DNA of 52,938 bases from Paucilactobacillus kaifaensis (GTDB lineage Bacteria; Bacillota; Bacilli; Lactobacillales; Lactobacillaceae): positions 1 to 52,938 of the forward strand of contig NZ_BJDM01000011.1 of the NCBI RefSeq assembly GCF_005405145.1, given 5' to 3'. The notes under the pieces are model-generated. The model was given only the letters and a program-made list of their open reading frames with translations, ran no database searches and had not been told where the DNA came from. Position 1 is the stretch's first letter. Each line of letters opens with the position of its first letter. The position numbers and the translations under genes are program-made. Below, piece after piece: positions 24,082 through 34,685 of the stretch.

Positions 24082-25290
24082 ATGGCTTTTATCGCTACAC
24101 TAGCTGGCTTGTTACTAGCAACTCAAATAGTTGCGCATCTATGTCATCGGATCGGGATTCCCGGGGTTATTGGTGAAATTATGGTTGGTATTTTAGTCGG
24201 TCCTGCAATTTTGAATTGGGTTCAACTAGATCCAATGATGAACGAATTTCAAAACATTGGTGTTATTTTGTTGATGTTCATTGGTGGGTTAGAAAGCGAT
24301 CTTGAGTTGTTGCGTAAGTATTTGAAACCAGCAATTTTTGTGGCAGTAATTGGAGTAATCTTTCCAGTAGTTATTATGGGAGCAACTAGTTATTTGTTTG
24401 GTTTTACTCTGATGGAAGCTTTGTTTATTGGAGTAATATTTTCTGCCACGTCGGTCAGTATATCGGTGGCGGTTTTAAAAGAATTTCATTATTTAGACAC
24501 TAAAGAAGGTGCGACCATTTTAGGAGCTGCAGTGGCTGATGATATCATCGGTGTGATACTACTGAGTATTATGATTAGCTTAATGCACGGAACTGGTACT
24601 AAAACAGCTGGTTTAACAAGTGGTCTCGGAATCATCTTACTTGAACAAGTGGTCTTTTTTGGCGGTGTTTATGGATTGGTAAAGTGGTTAGCGCCCTACC
24701 TAATGAAATTAAGTGAGAAACTGCTAACAATTGCGGCACCGACTGTTATGTCGATGGTAATTTGTATGAGTATGGCGGCGATTGCAGATTTGGTTGGCTT
24801 AAGTGGTGCGGTTGGAGCATTTTTTGCCGGGATTGCAGTTGCACACACCAAGAATCGAGAGGTGGTTGATAAAAGTGTTGAACCCCTTGGGTATGCAATT
24901 TTCATTCCTCTATTTTTTGTTAGTGTTGGTTTGAATATGAACTTTGCACATCTGAATCAATCACTGGTATTTGTGATTGTAATGACAGTTTTAGCCTGCG
25001 TTACAAAATTATTGGGCTGTGGTTTTGGGGCGGCACTAAACGGATTTAGTTTAACTAGTGATTATATTGTCGGTGCCGGAATGATTTCACGCGGAGAAAT
25101 GGCATTGATTACCGCACAAATTGGCTTTAATGCCCATCTACTGTCAGGGACTTACTATTCGGATATCATTTTAGTAATCATATTAGCCACTATCATTGCT
25201 CCATTTTTACTGAAACATGCGATTCACCGTCAACAGCAAGGATTGGTAGATAAAAAATTAAATCAACACAGTTTGCAAGTAAATAATTAA
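24082..25290 (+). CDS. Cation/proton antiporter, CPA2 family (NapA/KefB-like)
   Basis: This 402-residue polytopic protein has 12 or so helices. The N-terminal domain contains GIPGVIGEIMVGILVGP, and the ion-binding AADD motif sits near residues 153-156 (AAVADDIIGV), as in CPA2 Na+/H+ antiporters such as NapA. No C-terminal TrkA-N/RCK domain is present, which separates it from full-length KefB/C. I start at ATG24082, 9 bp after AAAGGGG; ATG24073 touches the ribosome site. Probable role: Na+ or K+ efflux and pH homeostasis. Confidence 0.85.
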   Translation: MAFIATLAGLLLATQIVAHLCHRIGIPGVIGEIMVGILVGPAILNWVQLDPMMNEFQNIGVILLMFIGGLESDLELLRKYLKPAIFVAVIGVIFPVVIMGATSYLFGFTLMEALFIGVIFSATSVSISVAVLKEFHYLDTKEGATILGAAVADDIIGVILLSIMISLMHGTGTKTAGLTSGLGIILLEQVVFFGGVYGLVKWLAPYLMKLSEKLLTIAAPTVMSMVICMSMAAIADLVGLSGAVGAFFAGIAVAHTKNREVVDKSVEPLGYAIFIPLFFVSVGLNMNFAHLNQSLVFVIVMTVLACVTKLLGCGFGAALNGFSLTSDYIVGAGMISRGEMALITAQIGFNAHLLSGTYYSDIILVIILATIIAPFLLKHAIHRQQQGLVDKKLNQHSLQVNN

Positions 25291-25292
25291 AA

Positions 25293-25327
25293 AAGTTTTC
25301 CTGACAAGTTCGGGAAAATTTTTTTAG
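25293..25327 (+). terminator. Intrinsic terminator after the antiporter
   Basis: AAGTTTTCCTGA / TTCGGGAAAATTT stem with a 4-nt loop and Ts. Confidence 0.8.
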
Positions 25328-25329
25328 TT

Positions 25330-25360
25330 TTGAAATGTTAACTGAAGAAAATAGTATAAT
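25330..25360 (+). promoter_or_regulatory. Candidate promoter of the nucleoid protein gene
   Basis: TTGAAA (25330-25335) and TATAAT (25355-25360) with a 19-bp spacer, 40 bp before the start codon. Confidence 0.5.
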
Positions 25361-25400
25361 GAATATTCGACGGCAAAGAGAATAAAGGATAGGTTTGAAA

Positions 25401-26408
25401 ATGGATATTCGATTTAAACAAGCGATTTTACATGTAGTGGATCGTGAGCTTGGCGATCCAGTTATTTCACAAGTTGGGTTAGATTTAACCAGTGTTTCTG
25501 TCCGTGAATATTTAACAAAAAAAATTGAAAAATTGGCTTCTGAAAAAGCTAAAACAGGAACCCTGGTACCGACGTCAACAATGGCCACAATCATTAAAAC
25601 TAGTGAAGAAGATTTTACAGTGATGAGTCAAAAAATGGTTGCCAAATGGTACGAGGTCTATCAAACAAGCGAGGATGCCCCAAGTGCGGATGTATTGATA
25701 GCTTTGTTTGATCAGGATGAACAATTAAATGTGGCCTTTTTAAAGCTTAATTATCATCAGTCATATACACATCTGGTAAACACGAATGATCAAGGGCAAC
25801 TAGCCAACGAATTGATTGTTCATAAATCAATACTGGCTGGGAAGACGCAAAAGGCAGATGAGGGCTTTAGGGTTAATGTAGCTGATTTAAGCTACGAGCT
25901 AGACGAAAAACGATATACATTTTCTGGTGATCGCGAATTTTATTTGTCCACCAAAGTAATAGAAAGTGAGCCACTACCGTCGTTGGAGGAAAGCGTCAAA
26001 TTAGTGACTAAAACGGCCAAAAAAGTGGGCAAAAGTTTTGATGTGCCAGACCGTGAAATTATAGCGAACGTTAAAGAAGCAATTCAAGAAAATATTGAGG
26101 AACATAGCAGTTTAGATACACAACAAATTGCACAAAAGGTTTTTAAAGACAACCCTTCTGCACAGTCTGACTTTAAAGATTCAGTTGTTGAAAAAGGATA
26201 TGTTGATCAAGTGCCGATGTCAAACGAAGTCAAACAAATTGCTACCAAAAAATATGGTAAACAAAAACTAAAATTGTCTAATGGGATTGAATTGATTGTG
26301 CCGTTGGAGGTTTATCAAGATCCTAATCTAATTGAATTTATCAATAATCCAGATGGCACTATTTCGGTTACCATCAAGAATGTTGAAGATGTGATTAGTC
26401 GACTTTAG
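25401..26408 (+). CDS. Nucleoid-associated protein, NA37/YejK family
   Basis: This 335-residue soluble protein resembles the 37-kDa nucleoid-associated family, with the N-terminal AILHVVDRELGDPVIS block and the conserved central FLKLNYHQSYTH block. Family members bind DNA and coat the nucleoid; the precise role in lactobacilli is not established. I start at ATG25401, preceded by AAAGGATAGG; a TTG six bases upstream would add two residues. It is monocistronic, with its own promoter, and is followed by hairpin elements and the convergent helicase gene. Confidence 0.78.
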   Translation: MDIRFKQAILHVVDRELGDPVISQVGLDLTSVSVREYLTKKIEKLASEKAKTGTLVPTSTMATIIKTSEEDFTVMSQKMVAKWYEVYQTSEDAPSADVLIALFDQDEQLNVAFLKLNYHQSYTHLVNTNDQGQLANELIVHKSILAGKTQKADEGFRVNVADLSYELDEKRYTFSGDREFYLSTKVIESEPLPSLEESVKLVTKTAKKVGKSFDVPDREIIANVKEAIQENIEEHSSLDTQQIAQKVFKDNPSAQSDFKDSVVEKGYVDQVPMSNEVKQIATKKYGKQKLKLSNGIELIVPLEVYQDPNLIEFINNPDGTISVTIKNVEDVISRL

Positions 26409-26450
26409 GTTGGATGGCTTTTAGTTGTTAGATTTTACTTTGGCTTACTT

Positions 26451-26492
26451 GTGTTTGCAGCCACAAAAGCCGGAATACGTGTCTGCTCACAC
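26451..26492 (+). repeat. Hairpin element F', deletion derivative
   Basis: This 42-nt fragment contains GCAGCCACAAAAG joined directly to ATACGTGTCTGCTCACACTCT, the two ends of element F without its central hairpin. The 13 nt between F' and F (26493-26505) equal the B-C spacer length. Confidence 0.6.
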
Positions 26493-26505
26493 TCTGTTTT
26501 GAATC

Positions 26506-26622
26506 ATGATCGCAGCCACAAAAGTTTCCGTGTAACAACAAAAATCATAGCATCCTTCAATAAACGAAGGCTACTATGCTTTTTATCGTTACGCTCCAAC
26601 TTCTATACGTGTCTGCTCACAC
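26506..26622 (+). repeat. Hairpin element F
   Basis: This 117-nt element shares CGCAG, CACA-AA, TTTC and GTGTAACAA with element G, and the tail GCTCACACTCTA with B and C. The inner stem AAAATCATAG...CCTTC pairs with GAAGG...CTATG-TTTT. Its tail runs directly into the TAG stop of the helicase gene on the minus strand. Confidence 0.75.
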
Positions 26623-26623
26623 T

Positions 26624-28924
26624 CTATATACTGTGTTCAATCTGCAGTAACTTTTCCTGTTCGTCCGTTATGATGGGACAGGCCGCACCAATACTTAAAA
26701 GGGTCAGTTGGTGCATTGCTCGTGAAGCAATCGTGTATAAAATACCCGTGGATCTTGGATCAGAATAGTTAGTTGCAGAAACGTCGTAAGCAATTACGGC
26801 ATCAAACTCTAATCCTTTAGCTAGGTAAATTGGCATAATCAAAATACCAGTTGGTAACACTCGGTCTGTATCCGTAAGTAGTTTAGCACCATCTATTTGA
26901 TGGAGTTGTTGATAGACTTCATGTGCTTGAGTAGCATTCTTTGTCAAGATAGCAACTGTTTCGGCATTCTTAGACTGGGTGACAACCTCATTAATTAGCG
27001 CATCGGTTGCGTCTGCTTTGGAATAACGCAAAATAATTCGGGGTAGGTCTCCATGGCGATTAAATGGCATAATTTGATCACCATCTGGCAATAATGATTT
27101 GGCAAAGTTGGTAATTTCGGTGGTTGAACGGTAACTACGATTGAGAGTAATCAAATTCGGCCGCTTAGCAGCCAGTGCAGTACTTAGTCGATGCAAGAGC
27201 TGTTGTGGAACCTCAATTTCTTTAAATAGCGCTTGTTCACTGTCGCCCAAAATGGTGAATTTAGCCTTTGGGAAAACATGTTTGAGATAAATTAGTGCGG
27301 CAGTTGAATAATCTTGCATTTCGTCAATAAAAACATATTCTAACTGTCTGTTTTGGCCGGAGCCAGTAATTAAATCTCGAAGAAATAATAATGATGGACA
27401 GTACATTAATGAAATTCGGTGATATTCAATTTCTTGCTTGAAATTAGTAATAATTTCTTTCCATGAGTTTGAAGTCACACCAGTTGGTTGTTGGTGACTT
27501 AAAAATTCAGAATATTGAGCGTAAGGATCAAAGAAGTAGGTATTATAAATGGCATCATAAACAATTCGCAATCGTTTGGTTGCTAATCGAGTTGACACAT
27601 AATCTAATAATTCGTCCTCGGTCTCGAACTCTTCACTTTTTTTATTGCCCAGCAAATTATGGAGGTCTTCACTGTTTAACTGACTAACTGCTTCAGAAAT
27701 CCACTCTGATTTGGCTTCTATTTTAATTCGCTGTTTTAGTTCCTTGATTAAGGCATTTTTGGTTGCTAAAATTTTGTCCGCAATTGCCATGTTTTCTGGG
27801 AATTTGGCGAAAATTTTACGAACATGATCAGCTGTAAAAAATATTCGACCTTCAAACATGATATTAGAAAACTTAACTTGTTCGGTTGTTAGTTTCTGAC
27901 AGTATTTTTCGACAGCATGCATACATTCAGCATTTTCCAAGAAGTTTTGAGCAACTTGATTGCTAATGCCGTTTGTTTGTTCATCTTCATAACGCTCAAA
28001 TAATGTTTGCACATCTAATCCTTCGAATCTTCGTGATAAAAATTCGGCTAAAGTAACTTGGCGCATGTTGCGTTCGCCCAAACTAGGTAAGACTTCAGAA
28101 ATATAGTTACTAAAAAGGCGGTTAGGTGAAAACAAGACGATCTGGTCGGCATTCAAAGAGGCGCGACTATGATAAAGCAGATATGCAATTCGTTGTAAAA
28201 TGGCCGAAGTCTTACCACTGCCAGCCACCCCTTGAACTAATAATAAATCACTAGCTGTATCGCGAATAATGTCATTTTGTTCCTTTTGAATAGTTGCAAC
28301 GATGTTTTGCATATATTGATCGTTTTGCTCGCCTAAAGCTGCTTGCAACATCTCGTCGCCAACCGTTTCATTAGTGTCAAACATATTAGCAATCCGGCCA
28401 TCTTTAATAGTAAATTGGCGTTTTTTTACGAGTTGTGTTGTTTGGGAACCAGCGGGAGTTGGATAGGTCACATCACCGAGATTACCATTGTAATAGATTC
28501 CAGCAACTGGGGCTCGCCAATCATAAATCAAAAAATCAGTTTTATCTGCATTCATTAATGAAGCAACACCAATATAAAGAGATTCAGGGGTAACTTCACC
28601 AGGATCTTTGATATCGATTCGTCCAAAGTAGGGTGATTTTTTTAAATTGGACAGTGTTTCTAATTGGTGTTTTAAAATTGTTTCACTTTCGTAGGACCGG
28701 GCTACTAATTGACGTTGTTGTTCAATCATCGCATTAGTTTCCATTGCATCGTCAACTTCATATAAATTGACGGAGGCGTTGTCGCTATAATTTTGATCAA
28801 CCATTCTAGTCTCATGATGCGCCTGGTCAAATAATGCTTGACTAGTTTCAATCTGATTAGCCACTTGTTTGGTGACATAATCGACTCGCTGTTGTTCAGT
28901 TTGGCGTTCGTTTTCTTCTGTCAA
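26624..28924 (-). CDS. helD: HelD-type superfamily 1 helicase
   Basis: This 766-residue UvrD/Rep-like ATPase has a long N-terminal coiled-coil region (about 1-100), the arrangement of HelD, which removes stalled or hibernating RNA polymerase from DNA in Gram-positive bacteria. Walker A is GVAGSGKT (232-239), motif II VFIDEMQDYS, and late motifs NRSYRST and KGLEFDAVI are present. The start is TTG28924, 6 bp after GGAGGA on the minus strand. It is divergent from trpS, and its stop codon coincides with the end of hairpin element F. Confidence 0.86.
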   Translation of the reverse strand: MTEENERQTEQQRVDYVTKQVANQIETSQALFDQAHHETRMVDQNYSDNASVNLYEVDDAMETNAMIEQQRQLVARSYESETILKHQLETLSNLKKSPYFGRIDIKDPGEVTPESLYIGVASLMNADKTDFLIYDWRAPVAGIYYNGNLGDVTYPTPAGSQTTQLVKKRQFTIKDGRIANMFDTNETVGDEMLQAALGEQNDQYMQNIVATIQKEQNDIIRDTASDLLLVQGVAGSGKTSAILQRIAYLLYHSRASLNADQIVLFSPNRLFSNYISEVLPSLGERNMRQVTLAEFLSRRFEGLDVQTLFERYEDEQTNGISNQVAQNFLENAECMHAVEKYCQKLTTEQVKFSNIMFEGRIFFTADHVRKIFAKFPENMAIADKILATKNALIKELKQRIKIEAKSEWISEAVSQLNSEDLHNLLGNKKSEEFETEDELLDYVSTRLATKRLRIVYDAIYNTYFFDPYAQYSEFLSHQQPTGVTSNSWKEIITNFKQEIEYHRISLMYCPSLLFLRDLITGSGQNRQLEYVFIDEMQDYSTAALIYLKHVFPKAKFTILGDSEQALFKEIEVPQQLLHRLSTALAAKRPNLITLNRSYRSTTEITNFAKSLLPDGDQIMPFNRHGDLPRIILRYSKADATDALINEVVTQSKNAETVAILTKNATQAHEVYQQLHQIDGAKLLTDTDRVLPTGILIMPIYLAKGLEFDAVIAYDVSATNYSDPRSTGILYTIASRAMHQLTLLSIGAACPIITDEQEKLLQIEHSI

Positions 28925-29059
28925 CTGAGATCCTCCTGCTTAAAATTTGTCTATCTATTGTAAGTCCTTATTAGATCAATAACAAGCAATAAACTTCAAT
29001 GAAGTTGATAAAGTGAATTAATCTATTTACTTTTCTAATTTTGCTCGTTAAACTAGTGA

Positions 29060-30100
<1,041 letters not shown>

Positions 30101-30101
30101 A

Positions 30102-30226
30102 GTGTGAAAAAACCTGGGTAAATAAGCATGGCGTAAGAAAAAAACCAGTAATCAATAAATTTGTCCTTCAAATTTATTGATTACTGGTTTTTTTCTTACA
30201 TGAAGATTGTCGTGGTTACAAAGCAC
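30102..30226 (-). repeat. Hairpin element E, perfect 31-bp stem
   Basis: The core is a perfect 31-bp inverted repeat (30133-30163 with 30169-30199) around the 5-nt loop TCCTT. The outer ends GTGTGAA and CACGTTT match the superfamily in reverse orientation. It may also end trpS transcription, since the 3' arm contains seven Ts and little else would do so. Confidence 0.75.
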
Positions 30227-30434
30227 GTTTACTAAATAGTATTAATAGTCGAAATAATCCATTCACCTTCAAAACTAGAAAACAGGATTCCATACGATAA
30301 AACTGGCTATAACCACTAAATTTTAAGTGATAGCCGTACTTGGAAATGGTATGATAATAAGGAATAAAATTTAAGGTATTATAGCCTAATTTTTACGGAT
30401 GATAAATAAAAATAAAAGGATTGGAGGTGAAATA
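30227..30434 (+). other. Intergenic region before ppx with a second hairpin
   Basis: GGCTAT...CACT (from 30305) pairs with AGTG...ATAGCC (to 30335), a bulged stem without a T tract. Downstream AT-rich DNA probably holds the ppx promoter, but no clear -35/-10 pair was found. GGAGG at 30423-30427 serves the next gene. Confidence 0.45.
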
Positions 30435-31361
30435 ATGGAAAATTTGGCAATTGTCGACTTAGGTTCCAACTCAGTCCGAATGGCAATTACAGAAATTAAA
30501 GAGGATGGCAGCTTTCGTGAAGTTAAGCGGGTTAAGGAAGACTCACGGATTTCAGAAGGAATGGGCCGTGAAAAAATACTCCAGCCACAGGCAATGGATA
30601 GAACAATTGCAGCATTAAAACGGTTTAAAAAGTTGTATATGGGATTGCCAAATTTAAGGGTACAAGCAATCACGACGGCAGCCGTGCGTCAAGCTAAAAA
30701 TCAAACTGAATTTTTGCAACGAGTTAAGCGAGAGTTGGGACTTGAATTACAGGTTTTGACAGGTTCCAAAGAGGCTTATTATGATTATCTCGGCGTGGTG
30801 CGATCTTTGAATTTGGATCACTGTTTAATTTTGGACACTGGTGGGGCAAGTTGCGAGATTATCTTAGTCCAGCATAAAAAAGCGCGTAATCTAATTTCAA
30901 TTCCAATTGGAGCAGTCAATTTGTCGGAGCAATTTCATTTAGGCGGATATGTTAAAGCAGTGGATTTGTTCAAAGCCCAGATATCAGTCAATGAACGATT
31001 AGCTAAAATACCGTGGTTGCGCTATGCCGAACATGTTCCCATTGTTTTGCTAGGTGGTGCCAACAGAACGTTAGCACGGATGAGTCGTAATTATCGCCAC
31101 AAGGATCGGGGTAGTATTCATGGCTACCATCTGTCAGCTAGAGCGGTTTATGCGACTTTTCGTGAGTTATTAAGCCGTAATTTGATTCAACGTAAGAAAA
31201 TATCTGGATTGGAACCAGAACGGGCAGATATAATTATTGGTGGGATGTTACCACTAGTAGCATTGCTACAAAAGACGGATGATGGACGTGTTATCTTTTC
31301 GGAAAGTGGTGTGCGCGAGGGGATTATTGCTGAATACGTTCAAAAAAGAAATGCGGATTAA
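30435..31361 (+). CDS. ppx: Ppx/GppA family phosphatase (exopolyphosphatase-like)
   Basis: This 308-residue protein has the actin-like ASKHA fold. The phosphate-1 motif is IVDLGSNSVRMAI (5-17), a second phosphate loop is LDTGGASCEI, and a later GGANRT block follows. Members degrade polyphosphate or (p)ppGpp. No ppk neighbour is present, so the substrate is open. Start ATG30435 follows TTGGAGGTGA. It heads a run of closely spaced genes with mvaA 14 bp downstream. Confidence 0.85.
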   Translation: MENLAIVDLGSNSVRMAITEIKEDGSFREVKRVKEDSRISEGMGREKILQPQAMDRTIAALKRFKKLYMGLPNLRVQAITTAAVRQAKNQTEFLQRVKRELGLELQVLTGSKEAYYDYLGVVRSLNLDHCLILDTGGASCEIILVQHKKARNLISIPIGAVNLSEQFHLGGYVKAVDLFKAQISVNERLAKIPWLRYAEHVPIVLLGGANRTLARMSRNYRHKDRGSIHGYHLSARAVYATFRELLSRNLIQRKKISGLEPERADIIIGGMLPLVALLQKTDDGRVIFSESGVREGIIAEYVQKRNAD

Positions 31362-31375
31362 TTTTGGAGTGAAAC

Positions 31376-32647
31376 ATGACAGATTGGCAACATGGATTTT
31401 ATAAACTAAGTTTGGCAAAACGACAACAAATAGTTGCTCATCAATTTGAGTTGACTGGTAATCAACAAGAGCTACTGCAACGACAGGTTGATGGAGTTAA
31501 TGAACAGATGGTCGAGAACTATTTGACTAGCTTTCATTTACCAGAAGGAATTGCGGTTAATTTACTGGTTAATCAACAAAAATATGTTGTACCAATGGTG
31601 GTTGAAGAACCATCAGTAGTTGCAGCAGCTAGTAATGGCGCCAAACTTGTTGCTAAAAATGGTGGCTTTAAAGTTACCTCTAATAAATCAATGATGATCG
31701 GACAAGTTGTGATAACTGATCTCAAAGATGTTGATGAGACTGTGCATTGGTTACAGCAGGAAACAATAAAAATCTTACAAGTTGCCAATCAGGCCAAACC
31801 ATCAATGCAGCAGCGTGGTGGCGGAGCAACAAAATTAAAAATTAGAACATTAAAGAAAGATTGGCTAGCAATTGAAATATCAGTTGATACTGGTGAGGCA
31901 ATGGGCGCAAATGGTGTTAATACAATGTGTGAGGCGGTTGGTCATTGGCTCACCGATCACGGGTTCAATGTATTGACAGCAATTCTAAGTAATTTTGCAA
32001 CTCAAAGTTTACAGACAGTGACATGTGCAATTAAGGTAATAGACTTAGCAACGGACATGATGACTGGCGAACAAGTGGCTAAAAAGATTACACAGTTGAG
32101 TGAACTGGCACAGGTTGATCCTTATCGGGCAACGACCCATAATAAAGGGATTATGAATGGCATTGATGCTGCCGTAATCGCTAGTGGCAATGACTGGCGC
32201 GCAATTGAGAGTGGCGCCCATGCCTATGCTGCGATTGATGGTGCATACAAAGGATTGAGTACTTGGCAGGTAGAAAATGGTTATCTGAATGGAACAATGA
32301 CGTTGCCGTTATCACTTGGAATTGTTGGCGGATCGATTGATATTGTGCCACTGGTTGAGGTTAATCAAAGAATGATGGCGATTGAGTCTGCAGTGCAGTT
32401 GGCTCAGGTTATTATTAGTGTGGGTTTAGCACAAAATTTAGCAGCGTTGAAGGCACTTGCAACTAATGGAATTCAGGCAGGACACATGGAATTGCAATAT
32501 CGATCGTTAGCAGTTGCAATTGGTGCTAGTGAATCAGAAGTTGAGCAGGTTGTTAAGCAATTAAAAGGGATCAAACATGTTGACCGAAATACTGCAACAG
32601 CAGTTTTAAATCAACTTCGGAAGGACAAAAATAATGGCAGAAATTAA
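31376..32647 (+). CDS. mvaA: Hydroxymethylglutaryl-CoA reductase, class II
   Basis: This 423-residue bacterial HMG-CoA reductase makes mevalonate for isoprenoid synthesis. Catalytic positions of the class are present: E78 (VEEPSVVAAA), K257 (HNKGIMNG), D273 (GNDWRA) and H370 (QAGHMEL). The coenzyme segment is DTGEAMGANGVN (171-182). This shows that the organism uses the mevalonate route. The 3' end overlaps the next gene by 14 bp. Confidence 0.95.
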   Translation: MTDWQHGFYKLSLAKRQQIVAHQFELTGNQQELLQRQVDGVNEQMVENYLTSFHLPEGIAVNLLVNQQKYVVPMVVEEPSVVAAASNGAKLVAKNGGFKVTSNKSMMIGQVVITDLKDVDETVHWLQQETIKILQVANQAKPSMQQRGGGATKLKIRTLKKDWLAIEISVDTGEAMGANGVNTMCEAVGHWLTDHGFNVLTAILSNFATQSLQTVTCAIKVIDLATDMMTGEQVAKKITQLSELAQVDPYRATTHNKGIMNGIDAAVIASGNDWRAIESGAHAYAAIDGAYKGLSTWQVENGYLNGTMTLPLSLGIVGGSIDIVPLVEVNQRMMAIESAVQLAQVIISVGLAQNLAALKALATNGIQAGHMELQYRSLAVAIGASESEVEQVVKQLKGIKHVDRNTATAVLNQLRKDKNNGRN

Positions 32648-33587
32648 ACTAAATAAAACAACGCAAAGTTTATTAGACCAAGTTAACAAGGTGTATCCTG
32701 GAACCGTCTTGGTGCACTTTGGTGACACGAAGACTGGCTATTTGCGACATGATCAAGCGAAACAAGAAGCCCTAACTGGTGGCTTAGTGATTACAGTCAC
32801 TGATGTAACGGCACCTAATTACACTGCATCACATGAATTGCTACATTTATTGATGCTCCTGAGTGGTTTTCCACAAATCTTTTTCAATGTAACATTTGGG
32901 GATGACAAATTAGACGAACAGTTAATGATTATGGCAACTGATCTGTATGATATCGCGATGCATTTGGTCGTGGTGGCAGAACAGCGAAAGCATCAATTGA
33001 TAGATCAAGAAATTGAAACGCTCTATCTTAAAGGAATTGACAACACGATCACAGTTGAAAAAGATGGAGACGATGATGAGCGGACACTGCGACTTTTAAC
33101 ACTTTTGGATGCAATGGTATTTTACGGTGATCATTTTGATCAAGTGAAGTCTCATATACAGGAACGGTATCCGCAAGCATTGCAAGCAGCCCAAAAACTC
33201 TATCATGATTTAACGGATAAGCCAATTGATTCACCATTTTCAATGCGTCGTACAATTGTTAAATTATTTAAGCAATTTGATGATCAACTAACACGGTGGC
33301 ATTTGCCAGCGTTACACAATAATGAATTTACAACCTTATCTAGTGTTTTAAGCGAGCGTCAACTTCGGCTTGAAGTTCGCCAGATGTTTGAAATTTTTCA
33401 TTCTGAAATGATTGATCGACAAAGTGGTGAAAAAGCATATATTGGTCTTAATCGAAATGATCGACAAAATTCGTTTGTGCTGACACCGCCTAAAGATAAT
33501 TCGGTTGATTTTTTCAAGGATATCTATAGCCAAAGCGTTAAAGACTTATTTGAAACGTTGAAGATGCCATATATTGTTAGGAAGTAA
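32634..33587 (+). CDS. Conserved protein with HExxH motif, putative zinc-dependent hydrolase
   Basis: This 317-residue soluble protein is of unknown function. The sequence TASHELLHLLM contains H67-E68-L-L-H71, the zinc-binding signature of gluzincin-type metalloproteases. A third ligand could be among the acidic residues of FGDDKLDEQ (about 88-96). The rest is mostly helical, with no signal peptide. It resembles proteins sometimes labelled IpaB/EvcA family in lactobacilli, a name without functional support here. It is translationally coupled to mvaA (14-bp overlap) and 6 bp before the sirtuin gene. Confidence 0.7.
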   Translation: MAEIKLNKTTQSLLDQVNKVYPGTVLVHFGDTKTGYLRHDQAKQEALTGGLVITVTDVTAPNYTASHELLHLLMLLSGFPQIFFNVTFGDDKLDEQLMIMATDLYDIAMHLVVVAEQRKHQLIDQEIETLYLKGIDNTITVEKDGDDDERTLRLLTLLDAMVFYGDHFDQVKSHIQERYPQALQAAQKLYHDLTDKPIDSPFSMRRTIVKLFKQFDDQLTRWHLPALHNNEFTTLSSVLSERQLRLEVRQMFEIFHSEMIDRQSGEKAYIGLNRNDRQNSFVLTPPKDNSVDFFKDIYSQSVKDLFETLKMPYIVRK

Positions 33588-33593
33588 TTTTAA

Positions 33594-34292
33594 ATGAAAC
33601 AAGAAATTCAAACTGACTTTGATCAGGCAAATCACATCGTCTTTTTGACTGGTGCTGGTGTTTCGACAGCATCCGGAATTCCTGACTTTCGGTCTGCAAA
33701 TGGATTGTATACTCATAACAAAAATGCTGAATACTACTTAAGTCATGCTTACTTTGCTTCAGATCCGGATGGATTTTATGATTTTTGTAAACAGAATCTA
33801 TATTTTCCAGAAGCTAAGCCAAATGTAATTCATCAAAAACAAGCGGCATTAACCACTAGCGGTCGTGGAGCAGTGATTACACAAAACATTGATAATTTAT
33901 ATGAAGTAGCGGGAACCACTAATTTAGTTGATTTTCACGGAAATTTATTTGATGTTTACTGCACTAAATGTGGCAAGAAAGTTGATTGGCATGATTATCT
34001 GAACAGTCGAATTCATCAAGGTTGTGGCGAGGCACTTCGTCCTGACGTTGTACTTTATGATGAGGGAATTAAGCCTGAGTCAATTTCACGGGCTGTTAAT
34101 TATCTTGCAAACGCTGATTTGGTCGTAATTGTGGGAACCTCAATGCGCGTTTACCCGTTTGCTGGTTTGCTGGATTATCGTAATCCCCAAGCAAAGGTGA
34201 TTGCAATTAATCAAGAAAAATTGCAGCTGCCAGTTCGTTTTGAAATGGTTCAGCAAGATGCAACCCAATTTTTTGCAGAATTAACTGTGTAA
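33594..34292 (+). CDS. Sir2-family NAD-dependent protein deacylase
   Basis: This 232-residue sirtuin has the NAD site GAGVSTASGIPDFRS (20-34), TQNID (96-100) and catalytic H115 in DFHG. The zinc ribbon starts with C123 and C126, but the second pair reads H141-Q-G-C144 instead of Cys-x-x-Cys, giving a C3H-type site. The substrate-pocket segment ALRPDVVLYDE is present. It would remove acyl groups from lysines using NAD. It follows the HExxH gene at 6 bp and probably ends this operon part. Confidence 0.87.
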   Translation: MKQEIQTDFDQANHIVFLTGAGVSTASGIPDFRSANGLYTHNKNAEYYLSHAYFASDPDGFYDFCKQNLYFPEAKPNVIHQKQAALTTSGRGAVITQNIDNLYEVAGTTNLVDFHGNLFDVYCTKCGKKVDWHDYLNSRIHQGCGEALRPDVVLYDEGIKPESISRAVNYLANADLVVIVGTSMRVYPFAGLLDYRNPQAKVIAINQEKLQLPVRFEMVQQDATQFFAELTV

Positions 34293-34346
34293 ATTAGTGT
34301 TAATTAAATCTCAAATCGGCTACAATTAGGGTACGAGGTGAGAGTT

Positions 34347-34670
34347 ATGACACGCGAAGAAATTATTCAACAATTAACACAAACTGTTAAGATCATGCGC
34401 CGATTACGCATTATTCAGGTGTTTTTTGACTTTGCGATGATTTATGGTGTCATTCAAATCTTAATGGGTGGAGCCATGGTAACAATGTTTAGTATGACTT
34501 TTACACAAAATAATGCCATGACGGTGGTATTTTTGATTTCATTGGTGGATCTATGTTTTGCATTTATTCGCCGCAACCATCGTCGTGATGGCATGAATCT
34601 TATTACGGGACTGACTGGTCAACTTAATGATCAGGAAGCACAACTAGTACAATTATTACATCGTTATTAA
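34347..34670 (+). CDS. Small membrane protein with two helices (hypothetical)
   Basis: This 107-residue protein has a charged N-terminus (about 1-25), two hydrophobic stretches (about 26-50 and 56-75) and a polar C-terminal part ending in QLLHRY. Start ATG34347 has GAGGTG 6 bp upstream; the in-frame GTG at 34338 lies in that site. A TACAAT at 34321-34326 may be a -10. I recognise no domain. Confidence 0.6.
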   Translation: MTREEIIQQLTQTVKIMRRLRIIQVFFDFAMIYGVIQILMGGAMVTMFSMTFTQNNAMTVVFLISLVDLCFAFIRRNHRRDGMNLITGLTGQLNDQEAQLVQLLHRY

Positions 34671-34685
34671 ATTGGAGTGAAGTTG

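Noticed and set aside
26451-26768. Plus-strand 105-codon frame over element F and the helD 3' end
   Set aside because: It runs through hairpin DNA and the antisense of helD, with no ribosome site.
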